Counted from the stretch's first letter, positions 25,480 through 34,067 are shown. The stretch: DNA of 54,469 nt from Polyangium sp. 6x1 (GCF_029946515.1 NZ_JARZHH010000075.1:1-54469), one strand, 5' to 3'. Notes: generated by a model not told the origin, from the letters alone. Translations and numbers: made by a program.

Positions 25480-26967
25480 TCAGGGCACGTGGGCATCGCC
25501 ATAAAGGGCCCGCAAATCGGGCGGCGGCGTATCCGCCGGATCCATCGGAACACCGAGCCGCGGCCCGCGCTCCGCGAGCGCCTCCCGAAACAGCCCCCAA
25601 TCGACGAGCACCTGCGCGGCATATCGATCCCCGACCTCGACCTGTTCCGCGACAAACCCCGCCGGATCACGACCGATCACCTCGGCCACGTCCGCCACGG
25701 CCCACGACGTGCCCAGCGGAACCGCCGCGTGCGCGCGGGCCACGACGCCGCCGAGGCGCCGCCCGAGGCTCGCGAGCGCCTCCGGGCTGCCTCGCTCCTC
25801 GCGCATGCGGCTCACCCGCAGCGTCTTTTGCCCCTCGCTCTCCCGCTTGATCTGGCAGACGAACCCCATCCATTCCGTCGTGCCCCAGAGCGGCTCCGCG
25901 TCGGGCCGAGCCCACGCCGCGCGCGACGCGAGGCGCACGCGCTCGGCGACGCCGTCGTAAAACACGCCCGGCGGATAGAGGCCCGCGAGCCCGCTGTCGG
26001 CGAGCTCCTTCAATTCGAGCACGACGTCGTCGGCCGGGTCGTCCGTCGGCCCGCGGACGAGCAAGATGACCCGCACCCGGGCCCAGCTCGCGACGCCAGA
26101 GCCGAGCTCCCGCGCGGCGTCGAGCAGCGTGAAAAACGCGGGCGGCGGCGGTTCGAGCAGCGTCGCGCGATATCGCTCGATCGCCGCAGGGAGCGCGTCA
26201 TACGCGGCCGGCGGGACGTCGAGGTAAACGCCCGTCGGCTCCTCCGGATCGATCACGCCGCGGCGAAGCCTTCGCTCCGGGCCCACGAGCGTCGTCAGCT
26301 CGTCGAGCTCGGCGTGGGCGTCGCGATCCTCGATCGAACGCTCGAACAGATCGTCGAGGTTTGGATCCCCGCCGCCCTCGGTGATCCGCTCGCGCGGCCC
26401 GCCCTTCGCGAGGGCGGCGATCGCGTCCGCATACCCTTCCGCCGCGGCGCGGCCGATGTCGCGCGAGGCCGCGGCCGCCTGCGCCTGCGCGGCGGGCTCC
26501 TCGGCATTCGTGAGGCGCGCGGCGAGCGCCATTCCCGCGACGAGGCGGCGGACGTCCCAGAGATACGGGGCGAAATCCGAGCTGTCGAAATCGTTCGGCT
26601 CCAGCGCGAGCGTGCCGTCGGCCGCGAGGAGCGCGCCGAAGTTCTCGGGATGGGGATCGCCGAGCGCCGGAACGAGCGGCCCGGCGAGGGCGTACGCCGA
26701 GGCGCCGAATCCAAAGTTGTTCCCACGATAATCGTGGAGCGAGAGGGGCACGGTGCCGCGATAAAAATCGTACGCGCTCGCGGCCATCCGCGCGTATTTG
26801 CCCTCGCAGAGGCGCGGCCTCGCGCGGAGGAGCGGCTCGTCGGCCCGGGCCATCACGCTCGTGATTTCGGCCTTGCGCGCCGCCTCCTCGGTCCGCTCGC
26901 CGCACGCCACGAGCGCGAGCGCGAGCGCGAGGCAAAGAGAACGACGTTTCGAGGGCGGCCCATTCAC
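25480..26967 (-). CDS. DUF2252-family lipoprotein
   Basis: A 495-residue lipoprotein. The GTG at 26967 gives a compact signal peptide (n-region NGPPSKRR, lipobox ALVAC); an earlier GTG at 27024 would add 19 residues. The body matches DUF2252: KYARMAASAYDFYRGTVP, ALGDPHPENFGAL, ALEPNDFDSSDFAPYLWDVRRL and the distal GTTEWMGFVCQIK. DUF2252 proteins have a kinase-like pattern (GDPHPENFG and NDFD resemble aminoglycoside-phosphotransferase loops), but no activity is established to my knowledge and most are cytoplasmic. A lipid-anchored exported copy would be without ATP unless it acts differently. First gene of the operon with the porin-like and LTD genes. Confidence 0.85.
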   Translation of the reverse strand: MNGPPSKRRSLCLALALALVACGERTEEAARKAEITSVMARADEPLLRARPRLCEGKYARMAASAYDFYRGTVPLSLHDYRGNNFGFGASAYALAGPLVPALGDPHPENFGALLAADGTLALEPNDFDSSDFAPYLWDVRRLVAGMALAARLTNAEEPAAQAQAAAASRDIGRAAAEGYADAIAALAKGGPRERITEGGGDPNLDDLFERSIEDRDAHAELDELTTLVGPERRLRRGVIDPEEPTGVYLDVPPAAYDALPAAIERYRATLLEPPPPAFFTLLDAARELGSGVASWARVRVILLVRGPTDDPADDVVLELKELADSGLAGLYPPGVFYDGVAERVRLASRAAWARPDAEPLWGTTEWMGFVCQIKRESEGQKTLRVSRMREERGSPEALASLGRRLGGVVARAHAAVPLGTSWAVADVAEVIGRDPAGFVAEQVEVGDRYAAQVLVDWGLFREALAERGPRLGVPMDPADTPPPDLRALYGDAHVP

Positions 26968-27048
26968 GCGGGCGATGCCTAACCGAGCGGAAACGTCCAG
27001 GCAATCGCGCGGAGCGTGCGACACCCTTCCGTCACGGCCCTGCCACGT

Positions 27049-27090
27049 CGTCTACGCGGCTGCCATCGACCCGTCACCGATCATCATTGC
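27049..27090 (+). repeat. 42-bp imperfect repeat, copy A
   Basis: Begins CGTCTACGCGGCTGCC and ends TCATTGC. It matches 37396-37437 at 33 of 42 positions without gaps, including 16 identical bases at the start. It lies between divergent genes and outside any supported coding region. Confidence 0.6.
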
Positions 27091-27175
27091 GCCGCCACGA
27101 TTGCAACCCGTTTGGAGCGTCGGCGGCACCGCTGGTGCCGAGGGATGCGATCTGTCGTCGAGGGGGCGGCGCCCC

Positions 27176-27206
27176 TTGACACGACCTGGAACGTTCGTGC
27201 TACGGT
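27176..27206 (+). promoter_or_regulatory. Candidate sigma-70 promoter for the Ni/Co transporter operon
   Basis: A perfect -35 TTGACA at 27176-27181 and TACGGT at 27201-27206 as -10, spaced 19 bases (slightly long). Transcription from here would give a leader of about 120 bases. Confidence 0.5.
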
Positions 27207-27333
27207 CGTGTGGTCAGCCACCCTGACGCCTCGATGGCGGTTCGGCGCTCGCCGCTCCGTAGAGCGTCCCCGGCAGCCCCGATCGACCCGAGACCGCCGG
27301 GAAACCACTCCCGGTCGCCGCGAGGGTGCGCCT

Positions 27334-28059
27334 TTGATCTCCATCTTCTCGATCCTGCTGCTGGGCTTCTTCCTCGGCATGCGACACGCGACCGACCCCG
27401 ACCACGTCGTGGCGGTGAGCACGATCGTCAGCCGGGAGCGCACGCTCCGCGCCGCGGCTCCCCTTGGAGCGATCTGGGGACTCGGCCATACGGTGACGAT
27501 TCTCGTCGTCGGCGGCGCCATCGTCCTCTTCGGCATCGTGGTTCCGCCTCGCGTCGGCCTGACGATGGAGCTCTCGGTCGCGCTGATGCTGATGCTGCTC
27601 GGCGGCCTGAGCCTCGCGAGGAGCGTCCGGCAGACGCGCGGCCACGACGCCCCGCCTGATCCGGGCCACGAGCGCGCCCACGCCGTCCTGGGAGGGCTCG
27701 ATCGCCGGCTCGGCCACCTCGGCGCATATCGTATCCTCCGGCCGCTCGTGGTGGGCGTCGTGCACGGGCTCGCCGGCTCGGCCGCCGTGGCGCTGCTCGT
27801 CATGGGGACGATTCATGAGCCGGGGTGGGCGCTCGCGTACCTCGTCGTTTTTGGCGCCGGGACCATTGCTGGCATGCTGCTCATCACCACCGCCCTGGCG
27901 ATCCCGTTCGCCTACGTGGCGCAGCGCTTCGAGCGGCTCCACCGCGGCCTGGGCCTCGCCGCGGGGGTTTCGAGCCTCGCCCTCGGCGCGCTCCTCGTCT
28001 ACGAAATCGGTTTCGTGCAGGGTCTTTTCACCAGCAATCCGCAGTGGACTCCAGGATGA
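27334..28059 (+). CDS. NiCoT-type nickel/cobalt transporter
   Basis: A 241-residue inner-membrane permease. Six or so hydrophobic helices are visible. The first carries the NiCoT signature RHATDPDHVVAVS (HxxxxDH), whose His and Asp bind the metal; LGAIWGLGHTVTILVVG matches the second signature. A His/Asp-rich loop (RGHDAPPDPGHERAH) lies between. The TTG at 27334 (LISIFSILLLGF) is chosen since AGGG precedes it by about 8 bases and upstream residues are not membrane-like. It is close to the HoxN/UreH-like shorter branch. The MbnP-like gene begins 5 bases after the stop, so metal import and the MbnP/MbnH pair are probably co-transcribed. Nickel versus cobalt cannot be told from sequence. Confidence 0.88.
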   Translation: MISIFSILLLGFFLGMRHATDPDHVVAVSTIVSRERTLRAAAPLGAIWGLGHTVTILVVGGAIVLFGIVVPPRVGLTMELSVALMLMLLGGLSLARSVRQTRGHDAPPDPGHERAHAVLGGLDRRLGHLGAYRILRPLVVGVVHGLAGSAAVALLVMGTIHEPGWALAYLVVFGAGTIAGMLLITTALAIPFAYVAQRFERLHRGLGLAAGVSSLALGALLVYEIGFVQGLFTSNPQWTPG

Positions 28060-28064
28060 TTGGC

Positions 28065-29036
28065 ATGAAAACCCGGACGCCCCTCTCGTTCGTCCTCTTT
28101 TTCCTCGCCGTCGGTTGCTCTTCCTCCGAATCGGCGGCCCCGAGCTCAGGGCCCAGCCCGGTGGTGCTCCATTTCGATGCCGTGGATGGCGCAGGGGCAC
28201 CTTATGTATGCGGCGCGAAGGGGCTCCACATCGCGGGCCTGACGGACGCGATCCCCGGCGATCTTCGTTTCTACGTGCATGATGTCCACCTGTTGAAGGG
28301 CGACAGACGCGTCCAGGTGGTTCTCGACCAGGACAACGCCTGGCAATACGAGAACGTCGCGCTCCTCGATTTCGAGGATGCGACGGACGCGTGCTCGTAC
28401 GTCATTTTCGGAAAGAGCAAGACACCCGATACCAAACGCGTCCTCCGCGGACTCCCCGCCGAGGCGGGCCCGTACGATGGCGTCGAGTTCACCCTCGGCG
28501 TCCCCGTCGCCTTGAACCACCGCGAGACCGCGGATTCGAAGAGCCCGCTCAACACGACGGGCATGGACCACGGCGCGGCGGACGGCCGGCAGTTCGTACG
28601 CGTGAGTTTTTACTCCGGCACGACCGGTGCCACGGGGGACAAGGACCACAACCTCCTCGTCTTCCGGAGCGTCTGTAACAACGTGACGGACGGTGGCAAG
28701 ATCCCCGTGTCCCCGGAGGAATGCGCCAAACCCAATCGACCGACGATCCGCCTCGCGCCGACGGGCGGGTTCGATCCGGCAAAGGATGCGATCGTGGTCG
28801 ACGTGGACGCGATGTTCCGCGGGTATACGACGCCGGGCACGCCGGGCGCGCACGTCGATCTGAGCGAGGGTGGGCGCATCGACTGCTATGGTCCGCTGAA
28901 CGCCGGGGACCTGGGCTCGCAGATCGGCGCCGAACGTTGCGGAAGATTTTACCCGAACATCGGCCTCGATTACGCGACCGGAAGGCCGAAGGGGACGCAG
29001 GGCATCTTCCGCATCGAGAAGGGCAAGGCGAAGTGA
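28065..29036 (+). CDS. MbnP-like lipoprotein of the metallo-mystery pair
   Basis: A 323-residue lipoprotein with lipobox AVGC (Cys18). It matches the MXAN_0976/MbnP family: LHFDAVDGAGAPYVCG, the segment AWQYENVALLDFED (W93), then SVCNN, PEECAKPNRPTIRL, FDPAKDAIVVDVD, DCYG and RCGRFYPNIGLDYATG. Cys at 49, 110, 204, 220, 274 and 292 include the family's conserved Cys. MbnP proteins bind copper, and a partner MbnH oxidises a Trp in them to kynurenine; W93 is the candidate here. AGGA lies 8 bases before ATG 28065; an ATG at 28056 overlapping the previous stop is an alternative adding three residues. Its stop overlaps the start of the MbnH-like gene (GTGA). Confidence 0.85.
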   Translation: MKTRTPLSFVLFFLAVGCSSSESAAPSSGPSPVVLHFDAVDGAGAPYVCGAKGLHIAGLTDAIPGDLRFYVHDVHLLKGDRRVQVVLDQDNAWQYENVALLDFEDATDACSYVIFGKSKTPDTKRVLRGLPAEAGPYDGVEFTLGVPVALNHRETADSKSPLNTTGMDHGAADGRQFVRVSFYSGTTGATGDKDHNLLVFRSVCNNVTDGGKIPVSPEECAKPNRPTIRLAPTGGFDPAKDAIVVDVDAMFRGYTTPGTPGAHVDLSEGGRIDCYGPLNAGDLGSQIGAERCGRFYPNIGLDYATGRPKGTQGIFRIEKGKAK

Positions 29037-30217
29037 CCCTGCCAGGCGGAAAACGCCTGTCTTGGGCGCTCCTCCTGGGCCTCGGGGCGGCCTCGTGCAG
29101 GCCCTCCGCCGAAAGGCCGACCGAAGAACCTTGGGCGTGGGATCTGCCGCCGGGTTTCCCCGCGCCGCTCGTACCTCTGGACAACCCGATGAGCGTCGCC
29201 AAGGTCGCGCTCGGTCGGATGTTGTTCTACGACAAGCGCCTCTCGGCGAGCGAGAGCATCTCGTGCGCGACGTGCCACCAGCAAGCACTGGCGTTCAGCG
29301 ACGGGCGCACAACGCCGGTCGGCCTCCAAGGTGACATCCACCCACGCAATGCGCCGACGCTCACCAACGTCGCTTACGCCCCGCGGCTCAACTGGGCCGA
29401 TCCGGGCACAAAGGCGCTGGAGGCACAGATGGAGGGGCCCTTGTTCGGTCGCGGCGCGCCCATCGTCGAGATGGGGCTCGTGGACGAGCCGCGCCGGGAA
29501 GCGGCCCTCGCGCGGCTCCTCGCGGACGAGCGGTATCGTGAGGCCTTCGAGCGGGCCTTCCCGGAGGCCCCGAAATACACGTTCGAGCACGTATCCAAGG
29601 CCATCGCGAGCTTCGAGCGCACGCTCGTCTCGGGCGGTTCTGCTTGGGATCGGTATCGCGCAGGCGATGCTGCCGCGCTGGGAGAAGCCGAGCGTCGCGG
29701 AATGTACATCGTGCGCGACCACGTGGGCGGCGCGCTTTGCCACCATTGCCACGACGGCTTCAACCTCTCGGGCCCCGTCAAGCACGTCGACGCGCCGTTC
29801 GACGAAGTGGTGTTCGCGAACATCGGGCTCTACAACGTGGGGAGCACGGGCGCGTATCCCGAGGGCAACCAGGGCCTCTACGAGCACACGAAGAACCCCT
29901 CGGATCGAGGGAAGTTCCGCACGCCCACGCTCCGCAACGTGGCGGTGACCGGCCCCTACATGCACGACGGGAGCGTGGCGACGCTCGAAGACGTGATCGC
30001 GGTGTACGTGGAGGGCGGGCGCGTGATCGAGGCGGGCCCCTACGCGGGCGATGGTCGCAAGAACCCGCACAAATCAGCAGGATTGAGCGGCACACCCTTG
30101 AGCGCCGGGCAGCGGCGGGATGTCGTCGCATTTCTGAACGCGCTCACGGATGAGGTCTTCCTCTCCGACGCGCGGTTCTCGAACCCGTATCCAGAAGACG
30201 AGCATTTCGGAGAGTAA
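29033..30217 (+). CDS. MbnH-like di-heme cytochrome c peroxidase family enzyme
   Basis: A 394-residue exported enzyme. The GTG at 29033 overlaps the MbnP stop; the signal peptide ends in the lipobox GAASC. Two heme-attachment motifs are present: SCATCHQQALAFSDG (CATCH) and ALCHHCHDGFN (CHHCH). Other family marks are ASFERTLVSGGSAWDRY, LYNVGSTGAYP, GKFRTPTLRNVAVTGPYMHDG and YVEGG. It belongs to the bCcP/MauG superfamily, in the MXAN_0977/MbnH branch that pairs with MbnP and oxidises its Trp. A periplasmic or lipid-anchored role beside its partner follows from both having lipoboxes. The SDR gene starts 9 bases downstream. Confidence 0.9.
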   Translation: MTLPGGKRLSWALLLGLGAASCRPSAERPTEEPWAWDLPPGFPAPLVPLDNPMSVAKVALGRMLFYDKRLSASESISCATCHQQALAFSDGRTTPVGLQGDIHPRNAPTLTNVAYAPRLNWADPGTKALEAQMEGPLFGRGAPIVEMGLVDEPRREAALARLLADERYREAFERAFPEAPKYTFEHVSKAIASFERTLVSGGSAWDRYRAGDAAALGEAERRGMYIVRDHVGGALCHHCHDGFNLSGPVKHVDAPFDEVVFANIGLYNVGSTGAYPEGNQGLYEHTKNPSDRGKFRTPTLRNVAVTGPYMHDGSVATLEDVIAVYVEGGRVIEAGPYAGDGRKNPHKSAGLSGTPLSAGQRRDVVAFLNALTDEVFLSDARFSNPYPEDEHFGE

Positions 30218-30226
30218 ACAGATACC

Positions 30227-30967
30227 ATGCAACGTATCCTGATCCTCGGCGCCACGTCCGCAATTGCAGCGGAGGTCGCGCAAATTCACGCGCTCCGCGG
30301 CGATCGCCTCCATCTCGTCGGTCGCAATCCCGAGAAGCTCGCCGCAGTGGCCGCGCGATGCACGGGCGCGACGGTCTCCGTGGCGACCAGCGACTTCGGT
30401 GAGCTCGGCGCGAACGAGCGCGTCATCACGAACGCGATCACGGCGCTCGGCCACATCGATGCTGCGCTCATCGCGCACGGAGATCTCGGCGATCAGCTCG
30501 CCAGCGAGCGCTCCTTCGACGAAGCGGAGGCGATTATCCGTACGAACTTCACCAGCGTCGTCTCCCTGCTCATCCCTTTGGCGAATCACATGGAGGCCGC
30601 CCGAAAGGGTCGACTCGGCGTCATCACGTCGGTCGCCGGGGATCGTGGGCGCCCGCGGAACTACACCTACGGCGCGGCGAAAGGTGCGCTCAACGTTTAC
30701 CTGCAAGGGCTGCGCACGCGCCTCTATGGTTCGGGCGTGACGGTGACGACGTTGAAGCTCGGCCCGGTCGATACGCCGATGACGCGGGATCACGAAAAGA
30801 CCGTTCTTTTCGGCAAGCCCGCCGCCGTGGCGAAGGACATCGTGCGCGCGATGGACGACGGAACGCCCGAGGCCTACGTGCCCGCGAGGTGGGGCCTGAT
30901 CATGCCCGTGGTCCGGCGTATGCCCGAGGCCCTTTTTCAGAGGCTCCCGTTCCTCTCCGGACGCTGA
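30227..30967 (+). CDS. SDR-family oxidoreductase, DprE2-like
   Basis: A 246-residue short-chain dehydrogenase. The nucleotide motif is GATSAIAAEVA (residues 8-18), the catalytic triad includes Ser in VITSVAGDRGR and YTYGAAKGAL (YxxxK). The phrase SVAGDRGR next to YGxxK is typical of the DprE2 sugar-epimerase branch. A C-terminal hydrophobic part (WGLIMPVVRRMPEALF) may touch the membrane. It lies 9 bases after the MbnH-like gene and is probably the last gene of that operon. A second DprE2-like gene converges from the other strand 9 bases away. The substrate is unknown; a nucleotide- or polyprenyl-linked sugar is inferred from the family. Confidence 0.82.
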   Translation: MQRILILGATSAIAAEVAQIHALRGDRLHLVGRNPEKLAAVAARCTGATVSVATSDFGELGANERVITNAITALGHIDAALIAHGDLGDQLASERSFDEAEAIIRTNFTSVVSLLIPLANHMEAARKGRLGVITSVAGDRGRPRNYTYGAAKGALNVYLQGLRTRLYGSGVTVTTLKLGPVDTPMTRDHEKTVLFGKPAAVAKDIVRAMDDGTPEAYVPARWGLIMPVVRRMPEALFQRLPFLSGR

Positions 30968-30976
30968 GCGCGCAAC

Positions 30977-31717
30977 TCAGAAGCCGATCCGGCGCATCAC
31001 GAAGCGCGGCAACCATCGAATCACGAGCATGACGAGCGCCCAGATCGCGGGCGTGTAAAGCAGCGGTTTGCGCGCGACCATCGCTCGCACGACATCCTTC
31101 GCGACATCGTCCGGCTCCCCGGCGAACGGCGGCGGCTTGAGCCCCGCCGTCATGCCGGTCTTGACGAATCCGGGCTTCACGCAAAGCACGGTGAGCCCCT
31201 TCGCGTGAAACTTGTGGTCGAGCGATTCGAGATAGTGCGACAGGCCGGCCTTGCTCGATCCGTAGAGCGCGACCGGCTTGCGTCCCCGATCGCCCGCCAC
31301 CGACGAGAAGACGGTGAGCCGTCCGCCGCCCCGTTCGAGGAGTCGTTTGCGCGCGTGCTCGCAGAAGACGACGGTATTCGTGTAGTTTACCGTGAGGAGA
31401 CGGCGCGTGAGCTCGACGTCCGCCTCCAGCGCCTCCTGGGTCGCGAACATCGCTGCCGTGACGACGACCGTATCGAATCCGCCGAGCGCCCGGTCGGCCT
31501 CGTCGAGCGCCGCGGCGAAGCCGTCGGTTTTTTCGAGGTCACACACGGCGTACCCCACGCGGCCGTTCTTTGCTTGCCGCGCTTCGAGATCGGCCGCGCT
31601 CCGGGCGAGGTCGCCCGCGTCGCGTCCCATCAGGAAGACCTCGTCTCCCCGCTCCGCGAGCCTTCGCGCGATCGCGCGCCCCATTCCTGCCGTGCCACCG
31701 AGAACGATCGCTTTCAT
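30977..31717 (-). CDS. SDR-family oxidoreductase, DprE2-like (operon partner of DprE1-like)
   Basis: A 246-residue short-chain dehydrogenase with GGTAGMGRAIA at the N-terminus, DTVVVTAAMF, TVFSSVAGDRGRKPVALYGSSKAG (catalytic Ser, Tyr and Lys) and a hydrophobic C-terminus (IWALVMLVIRWLPRFVM). The ATG at 31717 overlaps the stop of the DprE1-like gene (ATGA), so the two are translationally coupled. In mycobacteria DprE1 oxidises and DprE2 reduces decaprenyl-phosphoryl ribose to the arabinose form. The same two-step epimerisation of a lipid- or nucleotide-linked sugar is likely here, though the substrate is unknown. Confidence 0.87.
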   Translation of the reverse strand: MKAIVLGGTAGMGRAIARRLAERGDEVFLMGRDAGDLARSAADLEARQAKNGRVGYAVCDLEKTDGFAAALDEADRALGGFDTVVVTAAMFATQEALEADVELTRRLLTVNYTNTVVFCEHARKRLLERGGGRLTVFSSVAGDRGRKPVALYGSSKAGLSHYLESLDHKFHAKGLTVLCVKPGFVKTGMTAGLKPPPFAGEPDDVAKDVVRAMVARKPLLYTPAIWALVMLVIRWLPRFVMRRIGF

Positions 31718-33036
31718 GCCCGATCTCCAAAAAGCCGCACGGACTGCGCGCTCCGCAGCCGCCTGTGAGGATCCCATTTTTCTCGCGCCGCAAAGAAGCG
31801 TTCGAGCCGCGGCTCCATCGCGCGAAAATGCGTTGGCCGGGTGAAACGATCCTTCGTCAGGTAGATCCGTCCGCCGGCCGCGATGACGAATTCGTTCAGG
31901 CGATCGACGATCCGCTGGATGTCAGGCGAGATCGCCATGTCCACGGCGATCGACGTCCCTTCGAGCGGGAACGAGAGCAGCCCCTCGCCTTCGGGCCCGC
32001 AGTCCTTGATCACGCAAAGCGGCGACGCTCCGCCGAGGCTCGTCAAGCGGTCCATGAACTCGCGCACGGCAGCCGGCCCGGCCGCGCGCGGCAGGACGCA
32101 CTGGTACTGGGTAAAACCTCGCGGGCCATACACGCGATTCCAGTGCAGGATCGCGTCGAGCGGGTAGAAGAACGGCTCCGGCGCGACGATCGTCTCCACT
32201 CGTTGCTGCGTGTGCCGCCAGTAATAAGCCATGTTGAAGAGGCTCGCCGTCGTCGGGTTGAGCGCCCAGTTGGGGAGCTCGACCGGGAACGTCAACTCGG
32301 CGGCCGCGCGCGGCGGCGCCTTCGGGGCCTCGTGCGGCTCGGCCCATCGACCGGCCATGAGGATCCCACGGCCCATCGATCGCCCCCGCTGGAGGCAATC
32401 GATCCAGCCCATGGTCATGGGCCACCGGGGCGCGGCGCGGCCGAGGGCGGCGAGGAACTCGTCGATGTCGTGCACGCGCTCGCTTTCCATGAAGATCCAC
32501 GGACTCGGAATGCGGTGCAGCGCGAACTCGACTTCGAGGATATGCCCGAGCAAACCCATTCCGCCGATGGTCGCGTGGAAGAGATCCGGGTGTTCCGTGG
32601 GCGAACACGTGACGATGCTGTCGTCGGCGAGGCGCATGCGCATGGAGCGCACGTGCGCGCCAAAGCAACCTTCGCGATGGTGATTCTTCCCGTGGACGTC
32701 GCTCGCGACCATCCCGCCGAGCGTGACGAACTTGGTCCCGGGCGTGACGGGCGGAAAAAAGCCGCGCGGCATGAACAGCCGATTGATCTCGACGAGGCTG
32801 AGGCCCGCCTCGGCGCGCACGACGCCCGTCCGTGCGTCGAATGCGAGGATCCGGTTCGCGAGTCGCGTGGACACGACCCTGTCGGTGCCACGGGCGGGCA
32901 GAGAGGAATCGCCGTAGGAGCGACCCATGCCCCGGGACAGCGTGGTGCAACGCGAAAGGGACTCGAGGTCCTCCCCGAGGAGCTCGACGCCCGGCAAGGA
33001 AAGCCGCCCCCACGCCGCGAGGATCGCTTCGGACAT
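31714..33036 (-). CDS. FAD-dependent sugar oxidase, DprE1-like
   Basis: A 440-residue flavoprotein of the VAO/DprE1 group. The FAD phosphate loop is SRGMGRSYGDSSL (34-46). LGGMVASDVHGKNHHREGCFGAHV matches the DprE1 signature (HGKNHH). GPRGFTQYQCVLP and the C-terminal IYLTKDRFTRPTHFRAMEPRLERF also match DprE1. It probably oxidises a 2'-hydroxyl of a polyprenyl-phosphate or related sugar, with the downstream SDR doing the reduction. The start ATG at 33036 is 11 bases after the DHS-like stop; its own stop overlaps the next start. No membrane segment. Confidence 0.9.
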   Translation of the reverse strand: MSEAILAAWGRLSLPGVELLGEDLESLSRCTTLSRGMGRSYGDSSLPARGTDRVVSTRLANRILAFDARTGVVRAEAGLSLVEINRLFMPRGFFPPVTPGTKFVTLGGMVASDVHGKNHHREGCFGAHVRSMRMRLADDSIVTCSPTEHPDLFHATIGGMGLLGHILEVEFALHRIPSPWIFMESERVHDIDEFLAALGRAAPRWPMTMGWIDCLQRGRSMGRGILMAGRWAEPHEAPKAPPRAAAELTFPVELPNWALNPTTASLFNMAYYWRHTQQRVETIVAPEPFFYPLDAILHWNRVYGPRGFTQYQCVLPRAAGPAAVREFMDRLTSLGGASPLCVIKDCGPEGEGLLSFPLEGTSIAVDMAISPDIQRIVDRLNEFVIAAGGRIYLTKDRFTRPTHFRAMEPRLERFFAAREKWDPHRRLRSAQSVRLFGDRA

Positions 33037-33047
33037 GGCCCCGTCTC

Positions 33048-34067
33048 CTACGATAGCTTCGCGAGGAGCGCGTTTGCCGCCGCCGGATGCTGCTTGTATT
33101 CGAGCAATGCGCTGAGGAGGAGCGGCGCTACGATGGTCGCGTCCGACTCGATCACGAACATGGGCGTGTCTTTCGTGAGCTTGTCCCACGTGATCTTCTC
33201 GTTTGGCGTCGCCCCGGAGTACGAGCCGTACGACGTCGTCGAATCCGAGATCTGACAGAAATACGCCCAGGGTTTCACGGGCTGATCGAGGTCGTATTTG
33301 ATCGACGGTACGACGCAGATGGGGAAGTCCCCGGCGATGCCGCCGCCGATCTGGAAGAAGCCCACGCCCGATCCCGTCGACAGCTCGCGATACTGGTCGT
33401 AGAACGCGGCCATGTACTCGATGCCGGATTTGGCGATGCTCGCGCTGCACTCGCCGAGCTTGACGTGGGAGGCGAAGATGTTGCCGAACGTCGAATCCTC
33501 GTAGCCCGGGACCACGATCGGAAGCTTCGCGCGCGCAGCCGCGAGCAGCCAGCACGCGTCCGGGTCGCCTTCGTGGAGCGCCGGCTCGAGGCGCTGGATC
33601 AGATCGTAAAAATACTCGTGCCAGAAGCGTCGCTCGCCTGTGGCGCTCGCGTTTTTCCACATGGGCACGAGGTACTTCTCGACGGCGCGGAACGCCTCGT
33701 CCTCGGGGATGCTCGTGTCGGTGACCCGCCGCATGCGGTCGGCGAGGATCTTCGTGTCGTCCTCTTTCGTGAAGTAGCGATAGTCCGGGAAGTCCTTGTA
33801 GCTCGCGTGCGCGACGAGCCGGAAGAGCGATTCTTCGAGGTTCGCCCCCGTCACGGAGAGGCCATGGATGAGCCCCGCGCGAATGGCGGGCGCGAGCGTG
33901 ATTCCGAGCTGCGCCGACGACATGGCTCCTGCGAGGGCCCAGAACATCTTTCCGCCGCTCTCGATGTGTCGAACGTAAGCAATCAAGGCGTCACGCGTCG
34001 CGCGCGCGTTGAAGTTCTTGTAGTTCTTCAGGATGAACTCGAGAATCGGGAGGGAGGGGGACGTCAT
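33048..34067 (-). CDS. Deoxyhypusine-synthase-family protein
   Basis: A 339-residue NAD-dependent enzyme of the deoxyhypusine/homospermidine synthase family. Family marks are GGKMFWALAGAMSSAQLG, GLSVTGANLEESLF, VPGYEDSTFGNIFAS and SGATPNEKITWDKL, where K296 aligns with the catalytic Lys of eukaryotic DHS (SGARPDEAVSWGKI). Bacteria lack the eIF5A target, so bacterial members are thought to make homospermidine or modify other substrates. The ATG at 34067 has AAGG about six bases upstream. It is the first gene of an operon with the DprE1- and DprE2-like genes, an odd partnership, and a CRP-like palindrome lies 42 bases upstream. Confidence 0.88.
   Translation of the reverse strand: MTSPSLPILEFILKNYKNFNARATRDALIAYVRHIESGGKMFWALAGAMSSAQLGITLAPAIRAGLIHGLSVTGANLEESLFRLVAHASYKDFPDYRYFTKEDDTKILADRMRRVTDTSIPEDEAFRAVEKYLVPMWKNASATGERRFWHEYFYDLIQRLEPALHEGDPDACWLLAAARAKLPIVVPGYEDSTFGNIFASHVKLGECSASIAKSGIEYMAAFYDQYRELSTGSGVGFFQIGGGIAGDFPICVVPSIKYDLDQPVKPWAYFCQISDSTTSYGSYSGATPNEKITWDKLTKDTPMFVIESDATIVAPLLLSALLEYKQHPAAANALLAKLS

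Larger units (their letters stand above)
26968..27333. other. Divergent intergenic region upstream of the Ni/Co transporter
   Basis: Holds the first copy of a 42-base repeat (27049-27090), a candidate sigma-70 promoter (27176-27206) and a leader of roughly 120 bases before the transporter. The leader has short self-complementary pieces (GTGGTCAGCCAC near 27210-27222), but I could not fit it to a known cobalamin or NiCo riboswitch consensus. Confidence 0.4.

Noticed and set aside
27182-27333. Cobalamin or NiCo riboswitch before the Ni/Co transporter
   Set aside because: A leader is present, but I could not place the conserved core elements of either riboswitch; needs a covariance-model search.
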